Assembly (NCBI RefSeq): GCF_014297445.1
Contig: NZ_JACORU010000012.1
Coordinates: 1 to 64,000, forward strand
From: Ramlibacter albus
GTDB lineage: Bacteria > Pseudomonadota > Gammaproteobacteria > Burkholderiales > Burkholderiaceae_C
Direction: 5' to 3'
DNA length: 64,000 nt
The notes below the pieces were generated by a model that was not told the origin of the DNA, searched no databases, and saw nothing but the letters and a program-made list of their open reading frames with translations. Below are positions 34,915 to 42,702 of this stretch, one piece after another; the stretch's first letter is position 1; each line of letters opens with the position of its first letter. Position numbers and translations under genes: made by a program.

Positions 34915-36642
34915 TTATTTCTTCCTGGCCATGGCCGGGTTCAGGCTGGTGATGCGCCCGCTTTCCGTGCCCGCCGTCTCGTCGATGATCGCGTTGATGA
35001 GGGTCGGTTTGCCCGAAGAAACCGCCTCATCGATCGCCGCACGCAGCTCCGCACGCGACGCGGCGCGCACGCCCACGCCGCCGAAGGCCTGCATCATCAG
35101 CTCGTATTTCGCGTCCTTGACGAACACCGTGGGCGCCACTTCCGTGCCGCGCGGGTTGGTGTCCGTGCCCTTGTAGATGCCGTTGTTGTTGAACACCACC
35201 ACGCACACGGGCAGGTTGTAGCGGCACACCGTCTCCACTTCCATGCCGGAGAAGCCGAAGGCGCTGTCGCCGCACACGGCGATGACGGGCTTGCCGGTCG
35301 CGACCGCGGCCGCAACGGAGTAGCCCATCCCGATGCCCATGATGCCCCACGTGCCCACGTCGATGCGCTTGCGCGGCTCGTACATGTCGACGATGGAGCG
35401 GCAGAAGTCCAGCGTGTTCGCGCCCTCGTTGACGAGGATGGCGTCGGGCCGCTCCTTGATCTTGTCCTTGATGACCGACAGCGCCGTCTGGAAGGTCATC
35501 GGGTTCGTGTCCTTGGCCATGTTCTCGGCCATCTTGGACAGGTTCTTGTCCTTCCTGTCCGCGATGGCGCCGGTCCAGTCGGACGGCGGCTTCTGCCAGC
35601 TGCTGCCGATGGCCGCGTTCATCGCGCAGATGCACGAGCCGATGTCGCCGATCACGGGCGCGGCCGTGGCGACGTTGCTGTCCGCCTCGGTCGGCGAGAT
35701 GTCGACCTGGATGAACTTCGCCTTCGACGTTTCCTTGGACGACGCGGCGCCCCAGGTCTTGCCCTTGGCGTGCGACAGCAGCCAGTTCAGGCGCGCGCCG
35801 ACCAGCATCACGACGTCGGCTTCGGCCAGCACGTACGACCGCGCAGCGGACGCGCACTGCGGGTGCGTGTCGGGCAGCAGGCCCTTGGCCATCGACATCG
35901 GCAGGTAGGGCACGCCGGTGGTTTCGATGAACTTCCTGATCTCGGCGTCGGCACGCGCATAGGCGGCGCCCTTGCCGAGGATCACCAGCGGCTTCTTCGC
36001 GGACTTGAGCAGGTCGATGGCGCGGGACACCGCGTCCGGCGCGGGGATCTGCTTCGGCGCCGGGTCGACGACTTCGATCAGCGACTTCCTGCCTACGTCC
36101 TTCGGCAGCGTCTGCGCGAACAGCTTGGCCGGCAGGTCGAGGTACACGCCGCCGGGGCGGCCGGACACGGCGGAGCGGATGGCGCGCGCGATGCCCACGC
36201 CGATGTCCTCGGCATGCAGCACGCGGAAAGCCGCCTTGCACAGCGGCTTGGCGATGGCCAGCTGGTCCATCTCCTCGTAGTCGCCCTGCTGCAGGTCGAC
36301 GATCTCGCGCTCGCTGGAGCCGGAGACCAGGATCATCGGGAAGCAGTTGGTGTTGGCGTTGGCCAGCGCCGTCAGGCCGTTCAGGAAACCGGGCGCCGAC
36401 ACCGTGAAGCAGATGCCGGGCTTGCCGGTGAGGAAGCCGTGCGCGGCGGCGGCGTTGCCCGCGTGCTGCTCATGGCGGAACGAGATCACCTTCATGCCTT
36501 CGGCCTGCGCCATGCGCAGGAAGTCCGTGATGGGGATGCCGGGGAGGGCGTAGATGGTGTCGATGCCGTTCAACTTCAGCGCTTCGATCACCAGGTGGAA
36601 GCCATCGGTGGTTTCGGCGGCGGCTTGGACTTCGTTCGTCAT
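34915..36642 (-). CDS. oxc: Oxalyl-CoA decarboxylase
   Basis: A 575-residue thiamine-diphosphate enzyme converting oxalyl-CoA to formyl-CoA and CO2. It has '[19 protein letters not shown]' and '[15 protein letters not shown]' (catalytic Glu region) near the N-terminus, and the cofactor-binding motif '[19 protein letters not shown]...NNN' near residue 450. Length and sequence fit Oxc rather than other members such as acetolactate synthase. It is the first gene of the oxalate operon. A -10-like TATCAT and an Fnr-type box lie upstream, with GGAG 10 bases before the ATG. Confidence 0.96.
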   Translation of the reverse strand: MTNEVQAAAETTDGFHLVIEALKLNGIDTIYALPGIPITDFLRMAQAEGMKVISFRHEQHAGNAAAAHGFLTGKPGICFTVSAPGFLNGLTALANANTNCFPMILVSGSSEREIVDLQQGDYEEMDQLAIAKPLCKAAFRVLHAEDIGVGIARAIRSAVSGRPGGVYLDLPAKLFAQTLPKDVGRKSLIEVVDPAPKQIPAPDAVSRAIDLLKSAKKPLVILGKGAAYARADAEIRKFIETTGVPYLPMSMAKGLLPDTHPQCASAARSYVLAEADVVMLVGARLNWLLSHAKGKTWGAASSKETSKAKFIQVDISPTEADSNVATAAPVIGDIGSCICAMNAAIGSSWQKPPSDWTGAIADRKDKNLSKMAENMAKDTNPMTFQTALSVIKDKIKERPDAILVNEGANTLDFCRSIVDMYEPRKRIDVGTWGIMGIGMGYSVAAAVATGKPVIAVCGDSAFGFSGMEVETVCRYNLPVCVVVFNNNGIYKGTDTNPRGTEVAPTVFVKDAKYELMMQAFGGVGVRAASRAELRAAIDEAVSSGKPTLINAIIDETAGTESGRITSLNPAMARKK

Positions 36643-36669
36643 GTCAAGGGTTCTCCGAGGGTCGGGGCT

Positions 36670-36675
36670 ATGATA
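36670..36675 (-). promoter_or_regulatory. Probable -10 element of the oxc operon (TATCAT)
   Basis: On the minus strand TATCAT matches TATAAT at five of six bases. A transcript starting 7 bases further on (about 36663) would have a 21-base leader containing GGAG. The Fnr-type box is then centred about 42 bases upstream of the start, the usual position for class II activation. Confidence 0.55.
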
Positions 36676-36698
36676 GGAATCGCCCTTTCGGAAAGCTC

Positions 36699-36712
36699 TT
36701 GACCGCAGTCAA
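36699..36712. promoter_or_regulatory. Fnr-type operator TTGAC-CGCA-GTCAA between oxc and its divergent regulator
   Basis: Perfect 5-bp arms with a 4-bp spacer, the geometry of Crp/Fnr-family sites. It lies 57 bp before the oxc start and 25 bp before the regulator start. It could activate oxc and repress the regulator. The same element occurs at 41332-41345 before tctC. Confidence 0.75.
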
Positions 36713-36736
36713 TTTTTGAAAATTTCCCTTTAAGCC

Positions 36737-37345
36737 GTGTCCTCCATCGAACAGCATCCCGAGCGCAACGTCATCCGCGTGCAACTGGCGCACAACGTGG
36801 TGCTCAAGGGCATGACCGCGGCCCAAATGGCAGAGCTGGAGCCGCTCCTCGTCGTGGTGGATTGCCAGAAAGGGGAGGGGTTGCTGCAGCAGGGCGTGCA
36901 CGAGATGGAGCAGTACTTCATCCTCGACGGCATCTTGAAGCGCGTGGTTTCCAACCAGGAGGCCAAGGAGATGATCCTGCGCTTTGCCCACGAAGGCGAG
37001 ATGGAAACCAGCTATGCGGCGTGGCGGCTGGGCACGCCGGCGCCCTACAGCATCGTCTGCGTCACCAAGGCGCGAGTGGCCAAATTACCGCTGCGCGACT
37101 GGGTGGCATTCATCGAACGGCACCCGGGGCTGAAACAAACTTTCGAGTACGAGGTGATGCACCACATGAGCGAGATCATGGGGCACACGATCACGCTGCA
37201 CCTCCTCGATGCGCCGGGGCGGTTCAAGCGCTTCATGCGCAAGCACGCCGAGCTGTTCGAACGCATCCCTAAAAAGGAACTGGCAACTTACCTCAACCTT
37301 TCCGCCGAAACGCTTTCGCGGCTGAAGCAGCGCGGGAAGATCTAG
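36737..37345 (+). CDS. Crp/Fnr-family transcriptional regulator, likely controlling oxalate genes
   Basis: A 202-residue protein. The cyclic-nucleotide-binding-type beta roll is at about 25-120 ('MEQYFILDGILKRVVSNQEA'). The C-terminal HTH has the recognition helix 'LSAETLSRLKQRGKI'. The E-x-x-S-R pattern in that helix is the one Fnr uses to read TTGA half-sites, which fits the box beside this gene. No Cys cluster for an iron-sulfur centre is present (only two isolated Cys), so it is not an oxygen-sensing Fnr. The effector might be oxalate, a CoA ester or redox. GTG start at 36737, no clear ribosome site. The stop overlaps that of the convergent gene (CTAG). Confidence 0.9.
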   Translation: MSSIEQHPERNVIRVQLAHNVVLKGMTAAQMAELEPLLVVVDCQKGEGLLQQGVHEMEQYFILDGILKRVVSNQEAKEMILRFAHEGEMETSYAAWRLGTPAPYSIVCVTKARVAKLPLRDWVAFIERHPGLKQTFEYEVMHHMSEIMGHTITLHLLDAPGRFKRFMRKHAELFERIPKKELATYLNLSAETLSRLKQRGKI

Positions 37346-38175
37346 GTTTTGCTGTAGGTGAACCGGCGCGAGATCGACATCACTCGCAGCTGGTTGTCCA
37401 CATTCCCCGTCCCGGCCACGACGCCCGCCACGCGGGCGACCTCGGCCAGTTCCTGGTCGTTCACCACCATGCCCGAAAGCGTCACCTTGCCGCCTTCGGA
37501 ATCGATGTCGACATTGGTGCTGGCCGTCGATTCGTTGGCCTTCAGCGCGGCGCGCACGCGCGCGTTCAGTGCCAGCGCCTCCAGGCGCGCACGCGAGGCG
37601 TCCGTCTCCTGGAACTCGGGCCGCGCCGCCAGCGCAAGGATCTGCGCCACCGCGCTGTCCACCGTGATGCGATCCATGTTGATGACCAGGTCGTAGAGCA
37701 CCGGGTCGCCCCAGTTCACGCCGAACTGCGCGCGCATGCGGCTGGCGTGCGCCTCGTCGCTTCGGCGCACTTCCGCTTCCGCCGCCGCACGGTCTTCGGT
37801 GCCGAGGTTCTCCATCAGCCACGCCACGCGGTTGGCGAAGGAGCGCGTGATGCGCACGCTCACCACATGCGACACCGGCCGCAGCAGGAGTGTCGCACCC
37901 CAGCCGCGCAGCACCACGTTGCCGCGCTGCGCCTGCGAGAACACTTCCTCGGCCGTGTAGACGGCCACGCTCTTCGCGTCGGTGGAGAGGCGCTCCACGA
38001 GGCCGGCCTTGCCGCCACGCAGGCGGTTGATCAGGCTCGTGGGCACCTGCATGCGCTCGGCCACGTTCTCGACGACTTCGTGTCGCGTCACCGCGAGGCC
38101 GGCGGTCTCCCCCAGCCGTACGGCCACGTCCTTGGCCAGCGAGCCCATTTCCTGGGTGAGGGCGATGACCGGCAT
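37342..38175 (-). CDS. Cytidylate-kinase-like P-loop protein fused to a BON domain
   Basis: A 277-residue protein. About residues 1-190 resemble the cytidylate-kinase-like family ('IALTQEMGSLAKDVAVRLGE', 'RHEVVENVAERMQVP', 'VLRGWGATLLL', 'VRITRSFANRVAWLM', 'YDLVINMDRITVDSAV'). Residues about 205-270 form a BON domain ('ALKANESTASTNVDIDSEGG', 'GTGNVDNQLRV'). The first P-loop Gly-rich stretch is replaced by 'TQEMGSLAKD', as in this subfamily. It starts 1 bp after tctA and so belongs to the transporter operon. The combination of a nucleotide-kinase fold with a BON domain, which usually binds phospholipid or protein, has no function I can name. Confidence 0.85.
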   Translation of the reverse strand: MPVIALTQEMGSLAKDVAVRLGETAGLAVTRHEVVENVAERMQVPTSLINRLRGGKAGLVERLSTDAKSVAVYTAEEVFSQAQRGNVVLRGWGATLLLRPVSHVVSVRITRSFANRVAWLMENLGTEDRAAAEAEVRRSDEAHASRMRAQFGVNWGDPVLYDLVINMDRITVDSAVAQILALAARPEFQETDASRARLEALALNARVRAALKANESTASTNVDIDSEGGKVTLSGMVVNDQELAEVARVAGVVAGTGNVDNQLRVMSISRRFTYSKT

Positions 38176-38176
38176 G

Positions 38177-39706
38177 TCAGTCCACCGGTTGCTCTTGCGC
38201 GAATTCCACCGGCTTGGGCTTGCGCAGCTTCTGCACCAGCTTCGACAGCAGCGGCCAGAACAGCAGCACCAGCGCCAGCGTGGTGATGGAGCCCACCAGC
38301 ATGTTGGACCACATGATGCCCAGGTCGCCCTGCGACACGAGCATGGCCTGGCGGAACGAGTCCTCGGCCTTGTCGCCCAGCACCAGCGCCAGCACCAGCG
38401 GCGCCAGCGGGTAATCGAGCTTCTTGAAGATGTAGCCGATGACGCCGAAGCCGAGCATGAACCACACGTCGAGCATCGCGTTGTGCACGGTGTATGCGCC
38501 GATCACGCAGATGACGATGATCACCGGCGCGATGATCGCGAAGGGCACGCGCAGGATCGCGGCGAAGAGCGGCACGGTCGTCAGCACCACCAGCAGGCCG
38601 GCGATGTTGCCCAGGTACATGGAGGCGATGAGGCCCCACACGAAGTCCTTCTGCTCCACGAAGAGCAGCGGGCCGGGCTGCAGGCCCCAGATCAGCAGGC
38701 CACCCAGCAGCACGGCCGCCGTGGGCGAGCCGGGGATGCCCAGGGCCAGCATGGGCAGCAGCGCGCTCGTGCCGGCCGCGTGGGCCGCCGTCTCGGGCGC
38801 GACCACGCCCTCGATCTGGCCAGTGCCGAACTTCGCGCCGTCGCGGGACATTTTCTTCGCCAGGCCGTACGACATGAACGACGCAGGCGTCGCGCCACCG
38901 GGCGTGATGCCCATCCAGATGCCGACCAGCGAGCTGCGCAGGGACGTCACCCAGTAGCGCGGCAACTCCTTCCAGGTCTCCCACACCACCTTCGTGTTCA
39001 GCTTGGCGCTCTTGCCGCTGAAGGCCAGGCCTTCCTCCATCGACAGCAGGATCTCGCCGATGCCGAAAAGGCCGATGACCGCGATCAGGAAATCGAAGCC
39101 GCGCATCAAATCCGGGATGCCGAAGGTGAGGCGCAATTGGCCGGTCACGGTGTCCATGCCCACGGCCGCCAGCGCGAAGCCTATGGCCATCGAAGCGAGG
39201 ATCTTGAACGGCGACCCCTTGCCCATGCCCACGAAACTGCAGAAGGTGAGCAGGTAGACCGCGAAGAACTCCGGCGGCCCGAACTTCAGCGCGAACTTCG
39301 CGACCAGCGGCGCGAGGAAGGTGATCATCACCACCGCGACGAAGGCGCCGACGAAAGACGACGTGAACGCCGCCGTGAGCGCGCGGCCCGCCTGCCCCTG
39401 CTGTGCCATCGGGTAGCCGTCGAACGTGGTCGCCACCGACCAGGGCTCGCCCGGTATGTTGAACAGGATCGACGTGATCGCCCCGCCGAACAGCGCGCCC
39501 CAGTAGATGCACGACAGCATGATGATCGCCGACGTGGGCGACATGCTGAAGGTCAGCGGCAGCAGGATGGCCACGCCGTTGGCGCCGCCGAGCCCCGGCA
39601 ATACGCCGATGAGTACGCCGAGCACGATGCCCACCAGCATCAGGCCGATGTTGGTGGGCGACAGGACGACCTGGAAGCCGTGGAACAGTGCGTTGAGTTC
39701 TTCCAT
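38177..39706 (-). CDS. tctA: Tripartite tricarboxylate transporter, large membrane subunit TctA
   Basis: A 509-residue inner-membrane protein with about a dozen hydrophobic helices. Family signatures include 'VLIGVLPGLGGANGVAILLP', 'GAITSILFNIPGEPWSVAT', 'GMGKGSPFKI' and 'MGITPGGATPASFMSYGLAK'. It would form the sodium- or proton-driven channel of a TctABC importer. It follows tctB by 5 bp. In this setting the substrate is plausibly oxalate or a related dicarboxylate, suggested by the shared operator with the oxalate operon. Confidence 0.95.
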   Translation of the reverse strand: MEELNALFHGFQVVLSPTNIGLMLVGIVLGVLIGVLPGLGGANGVAILLPLTFSMSPTSAIIMLSCIYWGALFGGAITSILFNIPGEPWSVATTFDGYPMAQQGQAGRALTAAFTSSFVGAFVAVVMITFLAPLVAKFALKFGPPEFFAVYLLTFCSFVGMGKGSPFKILASMAIGFALAAVGMDTVTGQLRLTFGIPDLMRGFDFLIAVIGLFGIGEILLSMEEGLAFSGKSAKLNTKVVWETWKELPRYWVTSLRSSLVGIWMGITPGGATPASFMSYGLAKKMSRDGAKFGTGQIEGVVAPETAAHAAGTSALLPMLALGIPGSPTAAVLLGGLLIWGLQPGPLLFVEQKDFVWGLIASMYLGNIAGLLVVLTTVPLFAAILRVPFAIIAPVIIVICVIGAYTVHNAMLDVWFMLGFGVIGYIFKKLDYPLAPLVLALVLGDKAEDSFRQAMLVSQGDLGIMWSNMLVGSITTLALVLLFWPLLSKLVQKLRKPKPVEFAQEQPVD

Positions 39707-39711
39707 GGCCC

Positions 39712-40224
39712 TCAATACCCCGTGAACGAGAGCAGGTTGACCGCGCCCTTGAAGAGCGGCACCTTGAACCAGACCTCGAACATCATGAAGAACAGGCCCA
39801 TGATGATCACCGCCGCGACGATGCTCTTGGGCCACGCGAACTTGCCGAGCACCGCCATGAAGACCGCGATGTACACGGCCGACGCGATGTAGACGCCGAA
39901 CACCTGCACCGCGCCGATGTACAGCGCCGCGGGCACCAGCACCGTCAGCACCTGCTTGAGCTGCTCGTTGTCGACGAAGACGTCGGTGCGGCGCCTGCGC
40001 AGCGCCTGCAGGAAGATGCCCGCGCCCGAGACGGTGAGGATCAGCCCGATGTAGAACGGGAAGTAGCCCGGCCCGGGCCCGTCGCTGGTCCACTTTGAGC
40101 CGAGGTTCCAGCTGCCGATGAGCACCGTCAGGCCGAAGGCCGCCACCAGGGCGGCCACGACGAGCTCGACGGTGTGGGTGCCGATGCCGCGCGGCTCCTC
40201 GCCGCCTTGTTGCGTCGCGTCCAT
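39712..40224 (-). CDS. tctB: Tripartite tricarboxylate transporter, small membrane subunit TctB
   Basis: A 170-residue protein with four predicted membrane helices ('VELVVAALVAAFGLTVLIGS', 'GYFPFYIGLILTVSGAGIFL', 'VLVPAALYIGAVQVFGVYIA', 'SIVAAVIIMGLFFMMFEVWF'). It includes the typical 'DGPGPGYFPFY' region. It starts 4 bp after tctC and precedes tctA in the usual order. Confidence 0.93.
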   Translation of the reverse strand: MDATQQGGEEPRGIGTHTVELVVAALVAAFGLTVLIGSWNLGSKWTSDGPGPGYFPFYIGLILTVSGAGIFLQALRRRRTDVFVDNEQLKQVLTVLVPAALYIGAVQVFGVYIASAVYIAVFMAVLGKFAWPKSIVAAVIIMGLFFMMFEVWFKVPLFKGAVNLLSFTGY

Positions 40225-40228
40225 CTGC

Positions 40229-41242
40229 TTACTTCGCCAGGAAGCCGGCGTCCTTCATCAGCTCGCGGTGCATCTGCTCCGCCTTGCCCAGCCACTGGAA
40301 GTACGCGTCGCCGTCCATGTAGGTCTGGTTGAACGCGCCTTTCTCCATGTAGTCCTTCCACTCCGGCGTGGCGCGGACTTTCTTGAGCAGGTCCACGTAG
40401 AACTGCGTCTGCTCCTTCGTGACGCCCGGCGCCATGAAGATGCCCCGCAGCATGGTGTAGGTCGTCGGCACGCCCGACTCCTTGCAGGTGGGCACGTCCT
40501 GCCATGACTGCGTGTCGGTGATCTTGGCGGGGTAGGGCATGCGCTTGTCGTCGAACACGCACAGCGCCTTGAGCTGCTTGGCGCGCCACTGCGCCACCGC
40601 TTCGATCGGGTTGTTGACCGTGGAGTCCACGTGCTTGCCCACCAGCTGCACGGCCACCTCGCCGCCGCCCTTGAACGGGATGTAGATGAACTTGGTGCCG
40701 GTGGCCTTCTCGATGCCGACGGTGAGGATCTGGTCTTCCTGCTTGGAGCCGGTGCCGCCCATCTTCATCTTGTTGGGGCCGGCCGCTTTCACGGCGTCGA
40801 GGTATTCCTTCGCGGTCTTGTACGGCGTGTCCGCGTTGACCCACAGCACGAAGTTGTCCAGGGCCATCATCGACACGGGCGTCATGTCCCGCCAGTTGAA
40901 AGGCACGCCGGTTGCCAGCGGCGTCGTGAACAGGTTGGACAGCGTGACGACGATCTTGTGCGGGTCGCCCTTGGCGCCCTTGATGTCGAGGAAGCCTTCC
41001 GCGCCCGCGCCGCCCGACTTGTTGACGACGACCATGGGCTGCTTCATCAGGTTGTGCTTCACCACCACGCCCTGGATCAGCCGCGCCATCTGGTCGGCGC
41101 CGCCGCCGGTGCCCGCGGGCACGACGAATTCGACGGGCTTGGTGGGCTCCCACGCCGCCTGCGCGAGCGGCGCGAAGAGGCCTGAAACGGCAAGGGCGAG
41201 CGCGGTCGCCAGGCGGGGGAAACGTGAACTACGAGGATGCAT
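40229..41242 (-). CDS. tctC: Tripartite tricarboxylate transporter, periplasmic binding protein TctC
   Basis: A 337-residue exported solute-binding protein. The signal peptide runs to about residue 28 ('LALAVSGLFAPLAQA'). Mature features include 'PVEFVVPAGTGGGADQMARL', 'VVNKSGGAGAEGFLDIKGAK', 'KFIYIPFKGGGEVAVQLVGK' and 'GVPTTYTMLRGIFMAPG'. AGGAG lies 10 bases before ATG 41242. It heads the operon tctC-tctB-tctA-kinase/BON. An Fnr-type box lies 90 bp upstream. The ligand is unknown. Oxalate is a reasonable guess from the shared regulation. Confidence 0.95.
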   Translation of the reverse strand: MHPRSSRFPRLATALALAVSGLFAPLAQAAWEPTKPVEFVVPAGTGGGADQMARLIQGVVVKHNLMKQPMVVVNKSGGAGAEGFLDIKGAKGDPHKIVVTLSNLFTTPLATGVPFNWRDMTPVSMMALDNFVLWVNADTPYKTAKEYLDAVKAAGPNKMKMGGTGSKQEDQILTVGIEKATGTKFIYIPFKGGGEVAVQLVGKHVDSTVNNPIEAVAQWRAKQLKALCVFDDKRMPYPAKITDTQSWQDVPTCKESGVPTTYTMLRGIFMAPGVTKEQTQFYVDLLKKVRATPEWKDYMEKGAFNQTYMDGDAYFQWLGKAEQMHRELMKDAGFLAK

Positions 41243-41331
41243 CGCTTTTGTCTCCTGCTGTTGTGTTCGTGCCGGCCCTGTGCCCGGGCCTGTGCACATG
41301 CGATGCTCACTCCAACGCGCCGCGCGCGCTC

Positions 41332-41345
41332 TTGACTGCGGTCAA
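41332..41345. promoter_or_regulatory. Second Fnr-type operator TTGAC-TGCG-GTCAA, upstream of tctC
   Basis: Perfect 5-bp arms identical to those of the oxc site. Its centre is 97 bases before the tctC start. It overlaps the stop codon of the small gene at 41342-41551. I see no good -10 at the class II distance, so the promoter position is uncertain. Confidence 0.7.
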
Positions 41346-41551
41346 GAACGCGGGTTTGTACCGAGGGGAGGAATCTGTGTCGAAACGAAACGCGTGCCCA
41401 GCGTTTCGATCGCCTTCACCAGGAAATCGGCGTCGTAGGCACGCAGCAGGTGCGGATGTTCACGTTCGATGTATTGCCGGACGGGCTCACTTGCATCCCA
41501 GTGCCAGTCGAGGCCGAGTTCTTCCAGCGCGAGCTGTTGAGTAGCGGTCAT
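41342..41551 (-). CDS. Small protein of unknown function (69 residues)
   Basis: Acidic soluble protein beginning 'MTATQQLALEELGLDWHWD'. A strong ribosome site (AAAGGAG, 7-8 bases before ATG) supports it as a real gene. No family is recognised. It is divergent from the LysR gene (99-bp spacer) and ends inside the Fnr-type box in front of tctC. Confidence 0.65.
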   Translation of the reverse strand: MTATQQLALEELGLDWHWDASEPVRQYIEREHPHLLRAYDADFLVKAIETLGTRFVSTQIPPLGTNPRS

Positions 41552-41589
41552 GGTGGGGCTCCTTTTGCGCAGACTCTAGGTCGCCTGGA

Positions 41590-41618
41590 CGATCAATGAC
41601 AGTGAAAGTATTTGATCG
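41590..41618. promoter_or_regulatory. Inverted repeat CGATCAA-N15-TTGATCG in the LysR divergent spacer
   Basis: Perfect 7-bp arms lie 33 bp before the LysR-family gene start and 39 bp before the divergent small gene. Size and position suit a LysR-type operator controlling both directions. A TATAGT hexamer near 41637 could be the -10 of the LysR gene. Confidence 0.5.
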
Positions 41619-41650
41619 TTTCCATCCATGAACGCTTATAGTCACTTTGC

Positions 41651-42604
41651 ATGAGGAACGCGACGCTCCGGCAGCTGAAGGTGTTCGAGGCCGTGGCGCG
41701 GCACCTGAGCTTCTCGCGCGCGGCCGAGGAGCTGCACCTCACGCAGCCCGCGGTGAGCACGCAGGTGCGCAAGCTGCAGGAGCACGTGGGGTTGCCCCTG
41801 TACGAGCAGCTGGGCAAGAAGGTGCACCTCACGCCGGCGGGCGCGCAGATGCTCGTGTCCAGCCGCGAGATCATCCAGAAGTTCAAGGAGGCCGAGGAGG
41901 CGCTCGCGGCGTACAAGGGCGTGTCGGGCGGGCGGCTGAACGTGGCGGTGATCAGTGCCGGCGACTACTTCTTCCCGAGCCTGCTGGTGGAGTTCGCGCA
42001 GCGGCATGAAGGTGTCACGCTCAACTTCGGCGTGTGCAACCGCGAGGAACTGCTCGCGCAGCTGGCCGGCAACCTCACCGACCTCGGGATCATGGTGCGG
42101 CCGCCCGATGCCGATTCGACCGACACTGTCGCCGAACCATTCGCGCCGCACCCTTATGTGATCGTCGCCCCACCGTCGCATCCGCTCGCGTCGCGCAAGC
42201 GCATCCCCGTCGCGCGCATCGCGAAGGAGCCCTTCATCGTGCGCGAGAAGGGGTCCGACACGTGGCATTCGATGGTGGAGGCGTTCGGCGAGCGCATCGA
42301 CGACGTCAACATCGCGATGGAGATCAAGAGCACCGAGACGATCAAGCAGGCCGTTGCCGCGGGCATGGGCGTCGGCTTCCTCTCCGCGCACACGATCAGC
42401 CGCGAGCTGAAGTCACGCAGCCTCGTGGTGCTGGACGTGCTGGGTTTTCCGCTGATGCTGAACTGGTACGTGGTGCACCGGCGCACCAAGCGGCTGCCGC
42501 CGGTGGCGCAGGCGTTCAAGCTGTTCCTGGTGGAGGAGGGTGCGTCACAAATCGAACGCGCGCTTTCGGCGGCGCCGCGGCCCGCTAGACGCCATTCCGG
42601 CTAG
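41651..42604 (+). CDS. LysR-family transcriptional regulator (CbbR-like)
   Basis: A 317-residue regulator. The N-terminal winged HTH ('RQLKVFEAVARHLSFSRAAE', 'LTQPAVSTQVRKLQEHVG') is followed by a two-lobed effector domain from about residue 90 ('GRLNVAVISAGDYFFPSLLV', 'FIVREKGSDTWHSMVEAF', 'AAGMGVGFLSAHTI'). The overall match is to the CbbR/CysB-like branch. It stands divergent from the 69-residue gene and the tct operon, so either may be its target, or it may serve a gene outside the window. Confidence 0.92.
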   Translation: MRNATLRQLKVFEAVARHLSFSRAAEELHLTQPAVSTQVRKLQEHVGLPLYEQLGKKVHLTPAGAQMLVSSREIIQKFKEAEEALAAYKGVSGGRLNVAVISAGDYFFPSLLVEFAQRHEGVTLNFGVCNREELLAQLAGNLTDLGIMVRPPDADSTDTVAEPFAPHPYVIVAPPSHPLASRKRIPVARIAKEPFIVREKGSDTWHSMVEAFGERIDDVNIAMEIKSTETIKQAVAAGMGVGFLSAHTISRELKSRSLVVLDVLGFPLMLNWYVVHRRTKRLPPVAQAFKLFLVEEGASQIERALSAAPRPARRHSG

Positions 42605-42682
42605 CGGGGCCCAACTTTGCCGGTGATGGACATTCGAAATTTCATCATCGGTGTCGAAGCACACGCGCAAATAGTTTCTTGC

Positions 42683-42702
42683 ATCGGTTCGTTAGAACCG
42701 AT
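42683..42702 (-). terminator. Hairpin at the stop codon of the DUF4184 gene
   Basis: Perfect 8-bp stem ATCGGTTC / GAACCGAT with a 4-base loop that contains the TAA stop of the minus-strand gene. Only a short T-rich stretch follows, so it may act with Rho or as an mRNA stabiliser. Confidence 0.45.

Noticed and set aside
33637-36702. Plus-strand open frame of about 1,020 codons opposite frc and oxc
   Set aside because: frc and oxc on the other strand are certain. The antisense frame has no recognisable domain.
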